Assembly (NCBI GenBank): GCA_902776725.1
Contig: CACYQX010000005.1
Span: forward strand, 1-64,000
DNA from: an uncultured Eubacteriales bacterium
GTDB taxonomy: Bacteria; Bacillota; Clostridia; Peptostreptococcales; Anaerovoracaceae
DNA length: 64,000 nt
Direction of reading: 5' to 3'
In this document: one piece after another, positions 34,480 through 42,733 of the stretch
How the letters are laid out: each line of letters opens with the position of its first letter
Position numbering within the stretch: position 1 is the first letter of the stretch
Translations under genes and position numbers: made by a program
The notes under the pieces: model-generated
Database searches by the model: none
The model's input: only the letters and a program-made list of their open reading frames with translations
What the model was told of the DNA's origin: nothing

Positions 34480-35820
34480 ATGAATATGAACGAAATAATC
34501 ATAAAGAAGAGGAACGGAGGCAAGCTTACGGAAGAAGAAATCCGTTGGTTTGTTTCAGAATATACCGCAGGAAATATACCCGACTACCAGGCATCTGCGC
34601 TGCTTATGGCGATATATTTCAGTAAGATGGACGAAGAGGAGACATTTGCACTGACAGACGCGATGAGGACGTCGGGAGATGTTGTCGATCTTTCCGCCAT
34701 CAAGGGAATCAAAGTTGACAAGCATTCCACGGGTGGTGTAGGCGATAAAGTTACGCTCGTCGTTGGACCGCTCGCTGCGGCTTGCGGAGTTCCCATTGCA
34801 AAGATGAGCGGACGCGGGCTGGGATTCACGGGAGGAACGGTTGATAAGCTTGAGTCGATACCGGGATTCAAAACAACATTGGAACCCGAGGAATTTTATA
34901 AGCAGGTAGAAGATATCGGAATAGCTATCATCGGTCAGAGTGGTCACATAGCACCCGCCGACAAAAAACTCTACGCTCTCCGCGATGTTACCGGAACAAT
35001 CGAGAATCTGAGTCTTATTTCGTCAAGCATCATGAGTAAAAAACTCGCTGCGGGTTCAGATGCTATCATCCTTGACGTAAAATGCGGTAAGGGCGCATTC
35101 ATGGAGAATCAGGAGAAGGCAGAGGAGCTTGCCGCAAGGATGTGCAAGATCGGTAATGCCGCCGGTAAACGCACGGTAGCCGTTATAACCGATATGAACC
35201 AGCCGCTTGGACGCGCGGTCGGAAACAGCCTTGAGGTATTTGAAGCTTACGATACGCTTAAGGGACAGGGACCTGCGGACATCACTGAGATATCACTCCA
35301 TATCGCGGGAATCATGATTTATCTCGGAGGAAAGGCAGATACTCCCGAGGAAGGCGCGGCAAAGGCCAAGGAGGCCATGGAAACGGGCACGGCTCTCGCC
35401 AAATTCAGAGAACTCGTTGTTGCCCAGGGCGGCAGCCTTGAAATGTTTGATTATCATGATGCATCGGGAAGTGTCCCGGTTGCCGATTATCAGGAAGAGC
35501 TCATAGCCGACAGAGACGGCTATATAGCCTCTATAGATGCTCAGATGATAGGTTTATGCTCACAGCGTACAGGTGCGGGGCGCAAGGTCAAAGAGGACGA
35601 TATAGACCCATTTGCCGGAGTTCTGCTGTTCAAAAAGGTCGGCGACGAGGTAAAGAAGGGCGACAGGCTTGCAATGTTCTATTCAAGCGAAGAAAAGAAG
35701 CTTAAAGACACTGTCCTTGAGGCCGGGGGAAAAGAAAACGGTGCGGAAGGCGAGGCCTTTGTAATAAGCGCCAAAAAGCCCGAAATACCGGCTCTGATCA
35801 AGACAACAATCGGTCTATAG
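34480..35820 (+). CDS. pdp: Pyrimidine-nucleoside phosphorylase
   Basis: 446 residues. Cleaves uridine/thymidine with phosphate to base and (deoxy)ribose 1-phosphate, which DeoB then uses. Family signature SGRGLGFTGGTVDKLESI, VDKHSTGGVGDKVTL near the N-terminus and the C-terminal lid/mixed domain. Thymidine phosphorylase (DeoA) is the alternative; Firmicute context and length favour Pdp. Start at 34480 follows GGAG in the end of deoB; a second ATG two codons later is also possible. Terminator follows. Confidence 0.92.
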   Translation: MNMNEIIIKKRNGGKLTEEEIRWFVSEYTAGNIPDYQASALLMAIYFSKMDEEETFALTDAMRTSGDVVDLSAIKGIKVDKHSTGGVGDKVTLVVGPLAAACGVPIAKMSGRGLGFTGGTVDKLESIPGFKTTLEPEEFYKQVEDIGIAIIGQSGHIAPADKKLYALRDVTGTIENLSLISSSIMSKKLAAGSDAIILDVKCGKGAFMENQEKAEELAARMCKIGNAAGKRTVAVITDMNQPLGRAVGNSLEVFEAYDTLKGQGPADITEISLHIAGIMIYLGGKADTPEEGAAKAKEAMETGTALAKFRELVVAQGGSLEMFDYHDASGSVPVADYQEELIADRDGYIASIDAQMIGLCSQRTGAGRKVKEDDIDPFAGVLLFKKVGDEVKKGDRLAMFYSSEEKKLKDTVLEAGGKENGAEGEAFVISAKKPEIPALIKTTIGL

Positions 35821-35841
35821 GCATAATAAACAGTTGAGTAA

Positions 35842-35879
35842 AGCGCTTGGTTTTATGGAAAAACCGAGCGCTTTTTTTA
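35842..35879 (+). terminator. Terminator after pdp
   Basis: A 13-bp stem AGCGCTTGGTTTT/AAAACCGAGCGCT (35842-35854 with 35860-35872; one G-T pair), followed by seven T. Confidence 0.92.
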
Positions 35880-35888
35880 TTTAAAGCG

Positions 35889-35916
35889 TTGACAGAATAA
35901 AATATATGAGTATACT
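35889..35916 (+). promoter_or_regulatory. Promoter of the citrate synthase-aconitase-isocitrate dehydrogenase operon
   Basis: TTGACA (35889-35894), 16-bp spacer, TATACT (35911-35916). The -10 box and the expected start site lie inside the palindrome described next. Confidence 0.75.
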
Positions 35917-35931
35917 TGTATACAAGCATAC
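35910..35931. promoter_or_regulatory. Palindromic operator, probably for the operon's own GntR regulator
   Basis: A 22-base inverted repeat with a perfect 12-bp core CTTGTATACAAG (35915-35926) and flanks GTAT/ATAC; only one symmetric position pair fails. The core fits the T-GT-N-AC-A pattern of FadR-type GntR operators. It covers the -10 element, so binding should block transcription. Confidence 0.65.
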
Positions 35932-35956
35932 ATGAATAGAGATGGAGGACGATATT

Positions 35957-37339
35957 ATGCTTGAGATTAACAAAAGATCCAATTTGCTGGAGGAGGCACG
36001 CTATAAATACTCCCTGCAGGACGTGGACGAACCAAATCTGAACAGGGATATTTTTAGTTATGACGAAGTTCCAAAGGTCGTATTTAACCACAGGCGAGTT
36101 CCTATGAATATGCCTGAGGATATTTGGATTACGGATACATCTTTCCGCGACGGGCAGCAATCGATGGCGCCTTATACGGCGGAGCAGATTGCCCATCTAT
36201 ATGGACTTCTCTCCAAGCTTGGAGGACCTTACGGATTAATCAAGCAGTCGGAGTTCTTTGTATATACGGAGAAGGACAGGGAAGCCATTGAGAAATGCCG
36301 CGAGATGGATCTCAAATTCCCTGAGATAACCTGCTGGATAAGGGCCAACAAAGAAGACTTTAAGCTAGTCAAGGAACTCGGAATCAAAGAGACCGGAATC
36401 CTAGTTTCTTGCAGCGACTATCATATTTTTAAGAAGATGGGTAAAACCAGAAGTCAGGCTGTGGAGTTTTATCTTGAAACCATAAAAGATGCATTCGATG
36501 CAGGCGTAATTCCAAGATGTCACCTCGAAGATATAACAAGGGCGGACTTCTACGGTTTTGTTGTTCCCTTTGTAAACGAGATTCAGAAGGTGTCGGAGGA
36601 AGCGGGCGTTGCAATCAAGATACGAGCCTGCGATACGATGGGCTACGGCGTACCGTATTCGGGTGCGGCGCTTCCGAGAAGCGTTGGCGGAATAATCTAC
36701 GGCTTGCAGCACTATTCGGGCGTTCCCAGCGAATGCCTTGAATGGCACGGTCACAACGATTTTTATAAGGGAGTTGCCAATGCGGCATCGGCGTGGCTCT
36801 ACGGAGCATCCGCGGTCAACTGCTCAATGCTCGGTATAGGAGAGCGCACGGGAAATGTTCCGCTTGAGGCGATGGTTATGGAATACGCTTCGCTCAGAGG
36901 AAGCTTTGATGGAATGGATCCGACCGTAATCACGGAGATCGCGAGATACTTCAGAGATGAAATAGGTTACGACGTTCCTGCCAATACACCTTTTGTCGGT
37001 GAAAACTTCAATGTGACGAGGGCCGGAATCCACGCGGACGGACTCATGAAGGATGAGGAAATCTACAATATCTTTGATACCAAAAAGATTCTCGGAAGAA
37101 ACCCGGGCGTAAGCGTAAGCAAGACGAGCGGCGCAGCGGGAATCGCGTATTGGATAAACGAACACTATGGACTTTCAGTCGAAGATAGCCTAACAAAGGA
37201 TAGCCCCGTCGTAGTAATGATGAAGGATTGGGTAGACCAAATGTACGCGGACGGAAGAAACACCGTAATGTCGAGTAAGGAGCTCGACGCGGAATATAAG
37301 AGAATTAAGGAACTTCTCGCATCGCAGACGATAGAGTAG
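35957..37339 (+). CDS. Re-citrate synthase (homocitrate/isopropylmalate synthase-like)
   Basis: 460 residues. Start at ATG 35957, because GGAGG (35944-35948) lies 8 bases upstream; the in-frame ATG at 35942 precedes that site. HMGL/DRE-TIM barrel with the metal motifs DTSFRDGQQSMAPYT and WHGHNDF and a C-terminal helical domain. Relatives are annotated as isopropylmalate or homocitrate synthases, but the adjacent aconitase and isocitrate dehydrogenase point to the Re-type citrate synthase known from Clostridium kluyveri, which condenses acetyl-CoA with oxaloacetate in strict anaerobes and needs Mn. No leucine biosynthesis genes are nearby and no Si-type citrate synthase is in this window. Confidence 0.8.
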   Translation: MLEINKRSNLLEEARYKYSLQDVDEPNLNRDIFSYDEVPKVVFNHRRVPMNMPEDIWITDTSFRDGQQSMAPYTAEQIAHLYGLLSKLGGPYGLIKQSEFFVYTEKDREAIEKCREMDLKFPEITCWIRANKEDFKLVKELGIKETGILVSCSDYHIFKKMGKTRSQAVEFYLETIKDAFDAGVIPRCHLEDITRADFYGFVVPFVNEIQKVSEEAGVAIKIRACDTMGYGVPYSGAALPRSVGGIIYGLQHYSGVPSECLEWHGHNDFYKGVANAASAWLYGASAVNCSMLGIGERTGNVPLEAMVMEYASLRGSFDGMDPTVITEIARYFRDEIGYDVPANTPFVGENFNVTRAGIHADGLMKDEEIYNIFDTKKILGRNPGVSVSKTSGAAGIAYWINEHYGLSVEDSLTKDSPVVVMMKDWVDQMYADGRNTVMSSKELDAEYKRIKELLASQTIE

Positions 37340-37354
37340 AAGGTGGAGGGAGAT

Positions 37355-37999
37355 ATGATGATAGAATACAAGCCGGTCTCTTTGGCGGACCAGGTCTATG
37401 AAAAACTTGAATACAATATCCTGACGGGCGAATACCAGCCCGGAGAAATCCTGAGCGAGAATCGTCTTGCGGAGGAACTCGGAGTTTCAAGAACACCGAT
37501 CAGAGAAGCGATGACGAGGCTTATCTATGAGAGGCTCATAAACGAAACTCCTAACGGAAACGAGGTTAGAGGTATATCGCTCTCCGATGTGGAAGATATT
37601 TTTGAGGTTAGAAAGCGACTTGAAGTTCTTGCGACAAAGAAGGCTGCCGACAGCATGACGGATGAGCATCTCGCAGAGCTCAAGGATGTTGTCGAAAGAC
37701 AGGAATACTACGCGGGAAAAGGCGATGTTCAGAAAGTAAGGGATTTGGACACCGAGTTTCACGATTTGATTTACTCGGGTTGCGGATCGGTTACCCTCCA
37801 GAGCATACTCGCGCCTATTCACCATAAGCTTATGAAATTTAGAAAAGCTTCGCTCGAGCATGAGGGGAGAATCCTAGAATCCGTTGCCGAGCATAGGGCT
37901 ATACTCGATGCTATCGTGAGCGGAAACAAAGAAAAAATCGATGCGCTCATGCTAAAGCATATCGAGGAAGCACGCAAGAATGTAATCGATGCAATGTGA
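37355..37999 (+). CDS. GntR-family transcriptional regulator (FadR subfamily, FCD domain)
   Basis: 214 residues from ATG 37355 (AGGTGGAGGG upstream). N-terminal winged helix (LADQVYEKLEYNILTGEY, LAEELGVSRTPIREAM) and C-terminal FCD helical bundle whose Asp and His ligands (DLDTEFHDLIY, AEHRAILDAI, LKHIEEAR) would hold a metal and a carboxylate effector. Sits inside the citrate operon, so autoregulation through the palindrome at 35910-35931 is likely; citrate, isocitrate or another organic acid is a reasonable effector by inference. Confidence 0.92.
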   Translation: MMIEYKPVSLADQVYEKLEYNILTGEYQPGEILSENRLAEELGVSRTPIREAMTRLIYERLINETPNGNEVRGISLSDVEDIFEVRKRLEVLATKKAADSMTDEHLAELKDVVERQEYYAGKGDVQKVRDLDTEFHDLIYSGCGSVTLQSILAPIHHKLMKFRKASLEHEGRILESVAEHRAILDAIVSGNKEKIDALMLKHIEEARKNVIDAM

Positions 38000-38040
38000 G
38001 AGGTAAAAGAGAGATACAAAAAGAAAGTGTGAGGCGCAAT

Positions 38041-40029
38041 ATGGGACTTACAATAGCACAGAAGATAATCAAAGAGCATTTAATAGATGACGGTGCAGGC
38101 CTTCCGAATCTGACGGTAGACGGCATTCCCGAGGTTGGAGAGGATGTCGCAATACGTATAGATCAGACTCTGACCCAGGATGCCACGGGAACAATGGCAT
38201 ATCTCGAATTTGAGACCATGGGCATTCCGCGTGTCAGAACTGAACTCTCAGTCGCGTATATAGATCACAATATGCTTCAGTCGGGCTTTGAAAACGCAGA
38301 CGACCATAGGTTTATTCAATCCATGGCGGCCAAATATGGACTCTATTTTTCTCGCCCGGGGAACGGAATCTGCCACCAGGTTCATCTTGAGAGGTTTGCG
38401 GTGCCTGGAAAGACGCTGATAGGTTCAGACAGCCATACGCCGACAGCGGGAGGAATCGGAATGCTCGCGATGGGGGCAGGAGGTCTTGATGTCGCGGTAG
38501 CAATGGGAGGCGGAGCATATCACATAACCATGCCCAAGATGTATAAGGTTAATCTTACGGGCGCGCTTAGGCCCTTTGTTACGGCAAAGGATGTAAGTCT
38601 AGAGATACTGCGCATTCTGTCCGTTAAGGGCGGCGTCGGAAACATAATCGAATGGGGTGGACCCGGTGTAAAAACCTTGTCGGTTCCGGAGCGCGCAACG
38701 ATAACCAATATGGGAGCCGAGCTAGGCGCTACAACATCGATATTCCCGGCGGACGAAATAACAAAGGCGTTTATGGAGGCGCAAGGGAGAGGCGATGCGT
38801 TTACTCCGCTTGCAAGCGATGACGATGCTGTTTACGACAGGGTGATAGATATAGATTTGAGCACGCTCGAACCGATGATAGCCTGTCCGCATAGCCCTGA
38901 CAACGTGGTTAAGGTTAGCGAAGTCGCAGGAACAAAGGTCGATCAGGTATGCATAGGATCGTGCACCAATTCTTCGCTGTTTGATATGCTGAAGGTTGCC
39001 GCGATGCTTAAGGGAAAAACGATAGACCCATCGGTGAGTCTTTCCATATCCCCGGGATCAAAGCAGGTGCTGAGGATGCTTTCGGATACGGGTGCGCTTT
39101 CGGATATCATAGCATCAGGCGCACGTGTTCTAGAATGTGCATGCGGACCATGCATAGGCATGGGGTTCTCCCCGAACTCGGGCGGAGTGTCTCTCAGGAC
39201 ATTCAACAGGAATTTTGAAGGACGATCGGGCACAAAGGATGCAAACGTATATCTCGTATCTCCGGAAACAGCCGTTGCATCGGCGCTTACGGGATATATA
39301 ACAAATCCATTGGATGCTGCATCCGGTGATCCTATGTGGGTATCTTCTGTAAGCGAGGTTTCGGTTCCGGATAAGTTTACGATAGATGACAGCGCAATCG
39401 TTCCGCCGCTTGCAGACGAAGACGCGGCAAAGGTTGAAATACTGAGAGGTCCAAATATAAAAGAGTTCCCTGTCGGAAAGCCGATAGAGGACGAAATCTC
39501 GGCAGAACTCACCCTCAAGGTTGGAGACAATATAACTACTGACCACATAATGCCGGCAGGGTCTAAGATTCTTCCGTATAGATCGAATATACCGCATCTT
39601 TCGCAGTACTGTTTTGAGGTCTGCGATGCCACGTTCTCGGAAAGGGCCAAGGCCGCGGGTGAAAGCATTGTTGTCGGCGGCATAAACTACGGACAAGGGA
39701 GCTCCAGAGAGCATGCAGCGCTAGTTCCTCTCTATCTCGGCGTACGTGCGGTGATAGCAAAGAGTTTCGCCCGCATCCACGTAGCGAACCTGATAAATGC
39801 AGGAATCATACCACTTACATTTAAAAATCCCGACGACTACGACAAACTCGCACAAGGCGACAAACTCGTCATCGAAGACGTATGCGCAGGCATGGAGAGC
39901 GGCACAGTAAAGCTGCTTGATAAGAGTAGTGGAGTCGATATAGAACTGACCTGTGATTTTACAGAGAGACAGAAGGATATTCTTAAATGCGGTGGACTTC
40001 TACCGTACGTAGCAAGCAGCACAAAATAG
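38041..40029 (+). CDS. acn: Aconitate hydratase
   Basis: 662 residues from ATG 38041, preceded by GTGTGAGGCG. Isomerises citrate and isocitrate with a 4Fe-4S cluster. The cluster cysteines are in IGSCTNSS and the CACGPCIGMG segment; GSDSHTPTAGGIGMLAMGAGG, NYGQGSSREHAA and the C-terminal swivel domain (ITTDHIMPAGSKILPYRSN) complete it. The length fits the shorter bacterial/mitochondrial-like group rather than the ~900-residue AcnA. A 3-isopropylmalate dehydratase is excluded, since large and small parts are fused here. Confidence 0.93.
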   Translation: MGLTIAQKIIKEHLIDDGAGLPNLTVDGIPEVGEDVAIRIDQTLTQDATGTMAYLEFETMGIPRVRTELSVAYIDHNMLQSGFENADDHRFIQSMAAKYGLYFSRPGNGICHQVHLERFAVPGKTLIGSDSHTPTAGGIGMLAMGAGGLDVAVAMGGGAYHITMPKMYKVNLTGALRPFVTAKDVSLEILRILSVKGGVGNIIEWGGPGVKTLSVPERATITNMGAELGATTSIFPADEITKAFMEAQGRGDAFTPLASDDDAVYDRVIDIDLSTLEPMIACPHSPDNVVKVSEVAGTKVDQVCIGSCTNSSLFDMLKVAAMLKGKTIDPSVSLSISPGSKQVLRMLSDTGALSDIIASGARVLECACGPCIGMGFSPNSGGVSLRTFNRNFEGRSGTKDANVYLVSPETAVASALTGYITNPLDAASGDPMWVSSVSEVSVPDKFTIDDSAIVPPLADEDAAKVEILRGPNIKEFPVGKPIEDEISAELTLKVGDNITTDHIMPAGSKILPYRSNIPHLSQYCFEVCDATFSERAKAAGESIVVGGINYGQGSSREHAALVPLYLGVRAVIAKSFARIHVANLINAGIIPLTFKNPDDYDKLAQGDKLVIEDVCAGMESGTVKLLDKSSGVDIELTCDFTERQKDILKCGGLLPYVASSTK

Positions 40030-40041
40030 CGAGGTATTAGT

Positions 40042-41187
40042 ATGAACGACTATGAAAAATATATAGACGCCGCCTGCGCGAGTTTCAGAACACTTATAAG
40101 CGAGCAGCTCGAGCGCCAGAACAGAATGGAAGAGGGCGCCGCCAAAAAGGATTTTGCCGCAATGGATAAGATCGTTATCGGCGCTATCGGCGGCGACGGA
40201 ATAGGGCCCGCAATTACGGAACAGGCGGTAAGAATTCTTGAGAAGCTTCTCGTGGAAGAAATAGAATCCGGGAAAATCGAGATAAGGAATATAGAAGGGC
40301 TTACTATCGAGAATAGACTTGCGATAGGTAAATCCGTTCCGGATGATGTTCTTGCGGAAATCAAGGAATGCGACGTGCTTCTAAAGGGTCCTACTACGAC
40401 TCCAAACGGGGGCACAATGGAAAGCGCCAATGTGACCTTAAGGCGCGAGCTTGACCTCTTTGCCAATGTGAGACCGATCTCGGTTCCCGAGGAAGGAATC
40501 GACTGGACATTCTTCAGGGAGAACACCGAGGGCGAATATGTCTTGGGCAGCAGGGGCGTGGAAATCCCCGGAAAGCTCACGATGGACTTTAAGGTGACAA
40601 CCAAGTCCGGAACCGAGCGAATTGCGCGTGCAGCCTTTGATTTTGCCCGAAATAACGGTAAAAACAGCCTTGCCATAATAACCAAGGCCAATATTATGAA
40701 AAAGACCGACGGAAGCTTCTCCGATATATGCCACGAAATAGCCAAGGAATACCCGGAAATAGCGGTTGAGGAGTATTATATCGACATAATGACGGCAAAT
40801 CTCATCAAAAAAGCCACCAGAAATAAATATCAAGTTTTTCTTTCACCAAACCTATATGGTGATATAATAACAGATGAGGCTGCCGAGATTCAGGGAGGTG
40901 TCGGAACGGCGGGTAGCGCCAATATTGGCGACCAATACGCCATGTTCGAAGCCATCCATGGGTCGGCCGTCAGGATGATAGAAGAGGGCAGGAGCGAGTA
41001 TGCCGATCCCGCGAGCATAATCAAGGCGAGCGAGATGATGATAAGGCATCTTGGCTTTAAGGAAAAGGCGGATAGGCTCCTGGCTGCACTCGTCAATATA
41101 TCGTCCAATCCCGACTATAAGGTCACGGGAAGGTCCGACGGCATTAAGGGCGCCGAGTTTGCCGACAAAATCATGGAGATTATATGA
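40042..41187 (+). CDS. icd: Isocitrate dehydrogenase (probably NAD-dependent)
   Basis: 381 residues. Beta-decarboxylating dehydrogenase fold: IGGDGIGPAIT, LKGPTTTPNGGTMESANVTLRRELDLFANVRP (phosphorylated-site type Ser/Asn and substrate arginines), FFRENTEGEYVLGSRG, ITKANIMKKTDG and NLYGDIITDEAAEIQGGVGTAGSANIG. Context with aconitase favours isocitrate over isopropylmalate. The N-terminal 45 residues are an extra helical extension (MNDYEKYIDAACASFRTLIS) not usual in the family. Produces 2-oxoglutarate. The stop overlaps the next gene by 4 bases. Confidence 0.87.
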   Translation: MNDYEKYIDAACASFRTLISEQLERQNRMEEGAAKKDFAAMDKIVIGAIGGDGIGPAITEQAVRILEKLLVEEIESGKIEIRNIEGLTIENRLAIGKSVPDDVLAEIKECDVLLKGPTTTPNGGTMESANVTLRRELDLFANVRPISVPEEGIDWTFFRENTEGEYVLGSRGVEIPGKLTMDFKVTTKSGTERIARAAFDFARNNGKNSLAIITKANIMKKTDGSFSDICHEIAKEYPEIAVEEYYIDIMTANLIKKATRNKYQVFLSPNLYGDIITDEAAEIQGGVGTAGSANIGDQYAMFEAIHGSAVRMIEEGRSEYADPASIIKASEMMIRHLGFKEKADRLLAALVNISSNPDYKVTGRSDGIKGAEFADKIMEII

Positions 41188-42134
41188 AGTATTGTTTCTT
41201 TGTTAATCCCGTTGCAGGAACCGGAAAGGAAGCCGACAAACTGGTTGATGACATCCACAATCTCATGGTCGAGATGGGACAGGAATTCAACTATAAGGTC
41301 GTAATCACCAAGGGTAACGATGACGGAATTATAAGAGCGCATGCACTTGCCAGGGATCTCAACGGTGAACAGGCAAAGTTCTTTGTTGCAGGCGGAGACG
41401 GCAGCATTAACGAAGTGCTGAACGGAGTCTTTGGCTACGACAATATTTCCATAGGCGTAATTCCGATCGGCACGGGAAACGATGCCGTCAGGAATTTTAC
41501 GGAGGCGGGCGACTTCTTATCTCTGGAACAGCAGGTCAGGGGTTCAACAAAGAAAATCGACATACTCAAATATTCTGGCAAGATAGACGGAAGAGAGCAG
41601 ACCAGATATTGCATCAATATGTTTAATATCGGATTTGACTGTAACGTTGTCGAACTCACGCTCAGGCTCAAACAAAAACCGCTGTTGTCGGGTTCCCTCG
41701 CTTACCTTATGGCTGTGGCCGGAATGGTAATCAAGAAGAAGGGAACCAGCCTCACCATAAAAGAGGACGGCAAGATCATAAGGGAAGGCGATATGCTTCT
41801 CTGTGCGGTGAGCAACGGCTCATACTGCGGAGGCGGAATCAAGTCCGCGCCGCTTGCCGTCATGGACGATGGCGAGTTCGATGTGAATATCATAAACGAT
41901 GTTTCCAGATTCACATTTGCGAGACTCTTTCCGGCATTCAGGCGCGGAGAACACGCGGGGGATATGCCGGGAATTGAAAATATTATCGAGATGCGCAGGA
42001 TGAAGTCTATAGAGCTCTTGCCATACGGCTCAGAAGACCTTACGATTTGCGTTGACGGTGAAATACAGCATACGAAGGGCATAAAGATAGAAATCTGTCC
42101 ACAGGCGCTGAGTTTTATAGTTCCGCAGGAATAA
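41184..42134 (+). CDS. Diacylglycerol kinase family lipid kinase (YegS/DgkB-like)
   Basis: 316 residues. Lipid-kinase catalytic domain with the signature GGDGSINEVLNGVFG and the loop IPIGTGNDAVRNF; C-terminal beta-sandwich with SNGSYCGGG and DGE motifs. Phosphorylates diacylglycerol or a related lipid with ATP at the membrane face, recycling lipid for phospholipid synthesis. Coupled to the isocitrate dehydrogenase gene by an ATGA overlap, though no metabolic link is evident. Confidence 0.9.
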   Translation: MKYCFFVNPVAGTGKEADKLVDDIHNLMVEMGQEFNYKVVITKGNDDGIIRAHALARDLNGEQAKFFVAGGDGSINEVLNGVFGYDNISIGVIPIGTGNDAVRNFTEAGDFLSLEQQVRGSTKKIDILKYSGKIDGREQTRYCINMFNIGFDCNVVELTLRLKQKPLLSGSLAYLMAVAGMVIKKKGTSLTIKEDGKIIREGDMLLCAVSNGSYCGGGIKSAPLAVMDDGEFDVNIINDVSRFTFARLFPAFRRGEHAGDMPGIENIIEMRRMKSIELLPYGSEDLTICVDGEIQHTKGIKIEICPQALSFIVPQE

Positions 42135-42150
42135 TGCGGTATTGCGATAG

Positions 42151-42324
42151 TCAAGCTCTGCCAATGCAGGGCTTTTTATTTTTGTAGGTATTGATGGATT
42201 CCTGTATCGTAAGGGAGGCGATGTCTATCCTTTTTATCAGGTCTCTGCAGTCTGCACAGATAAAACCTCCTCTGAAAACCTGATTCTTATAGATGTTTCC
42301 GCAAAGGGAACATTTCTTATCCAT
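42151..42324 (-). CDS. Small CxxC...CxxC zinc-ribbon protein, resembles sigma-G inhibitor Gin/CsfB
   Basis: 57 residues on the minus strand, start at 42324 preceded by GGAGAATGGAGAAA. CSLCGN and FICADC give two CxxC pairs for one zinc. The spacing and FICxDC motif recall Gin (CsfB), the small sporulation sigma-factor inhibitor, but the match is by memory of a short family and weak. The frame stays open upstream into the tRNA-Ser gene, which is not coding. It could equally be an unnamed zinc-finger protein. Its 3' end overlaps the dagK terminator. Confidence 0.55.
   Translation of the reverse strand: MDKKCSLCGNIYKNQVFRGGFICADCRDLIKRIDIASLTIQESINTYKNKKPCIGRA
42153..42186 (+). terminator. Terminator of the citrate/lipid kinase operon
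   Basis: AGCTCTGC (42154-42161) pairs with GCAGGGCT (42166-42173; one G-T pair), followed by TTTTATTTTT. It ends the operon that starts at ~35.92 kb and overlaps the 3' end of the convergent small gene. Confidence 0.8.
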
Positions 42325-42379
42325 AGTTTCTCCATTCTCCCCAGGCATTAGTGCAAGCAATTTGATAGCGTCAATTGAG

Positions 42380-42408
42380 ATAATATTACCTTTGAAAAAC
42401 AGAGGCAA
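42380..42408 (-). promoter_or_regulatory. Possible promoter of the small zinc-ribbon gene
   Basis: Minus strand TTGCCT (42408-42403), 17-bp spacer, TATTAT (42385-42380). Sigma-A-like. The rest of the ~195 bases between the small gene and tRNA-Ser shows nothing else I can support. Confidence 0.4.
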
Positions 42409-42521
42409 GGGGAATTTTATTATATGTGGAAACGAGGGAATTATTTGTTTGATATCGGGAAAGAATTGCTTTATCGCGATAGGGCAAGATGTTGAATAAC
42501 AGAAATAATTGGGCATAAAAA

Positions 42522-42610
42522 TGGCGGAGAAGGTGGGATTCGAACCCACGGTACCATAGGGTACACCGCATTTCGAGTGCGGCTCGTTATGACCACTTCG
42601 ATACTTCTCC
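42522..42610 (-). tRNA. tRNA-Ser (anticodon CGA)
   Basis: 89 nt including an encoded CCA. Acceptor GGAGAAG/CTTCTCC with discriminator G, a long variable arm and anticodon stem CCGCA-CTCGAAA-TGCGG. It is the only tRNA outside the 62-63.6 kb array and reads UCG codons. Confidence 0.95.
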
Positions 42611-42679
42611 GCAAGCGAAAACAAGTATACCACAGAACTGATACTTTTGCCAATGGAAAGTTAAATTCGGCTGTTGGGA

Positions 42680-42712
42680 AAAAGAAAGAAGCGGCTTTTG
42701 GCCGCTTCTTTT
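42680..42712 (-). terminator. Terminator after pyrB (minus strand)
   Basis: GAAGCGGC/GCCGCTTC stem (42688-42695 with 42701-42708), extended by A-T pairs, with a U-rich tail on the minus strand (TTTCTTTTTCC). Confidence 0.85.
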
Positions 42713-42733
42713 GAAGTCTATTTATCTATGGAA

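Noticed and set aside
34480..35820. Anthranilate phosphoribosyltransferase (TrpD) instead of nucleoside phosphorylase
   Set aside because: The two share a fold, but the C-terminal domain, length and deoB neighbour fit Pdp.
40042..41187. 3-isopropylmalate dehydrogenase (LeuB)
   Set aside because: No leu genes nearby; fused aconitase and citrate synthase neighbours fit isocitrate.
42293..42499. 68-codon plus-strand frame over the zinc-ribbon gene
   Set aside because: Antisense to a better-supported gene, no ribosome binding site, composition not protein-like.
42325..42633. Upstream extension of the small zinc-ribbon frame to 160 codons
   Set aside because: It runs through the tRNA-Ser gene and has no ribosome binding site; the ATG at 42324 has a good one.
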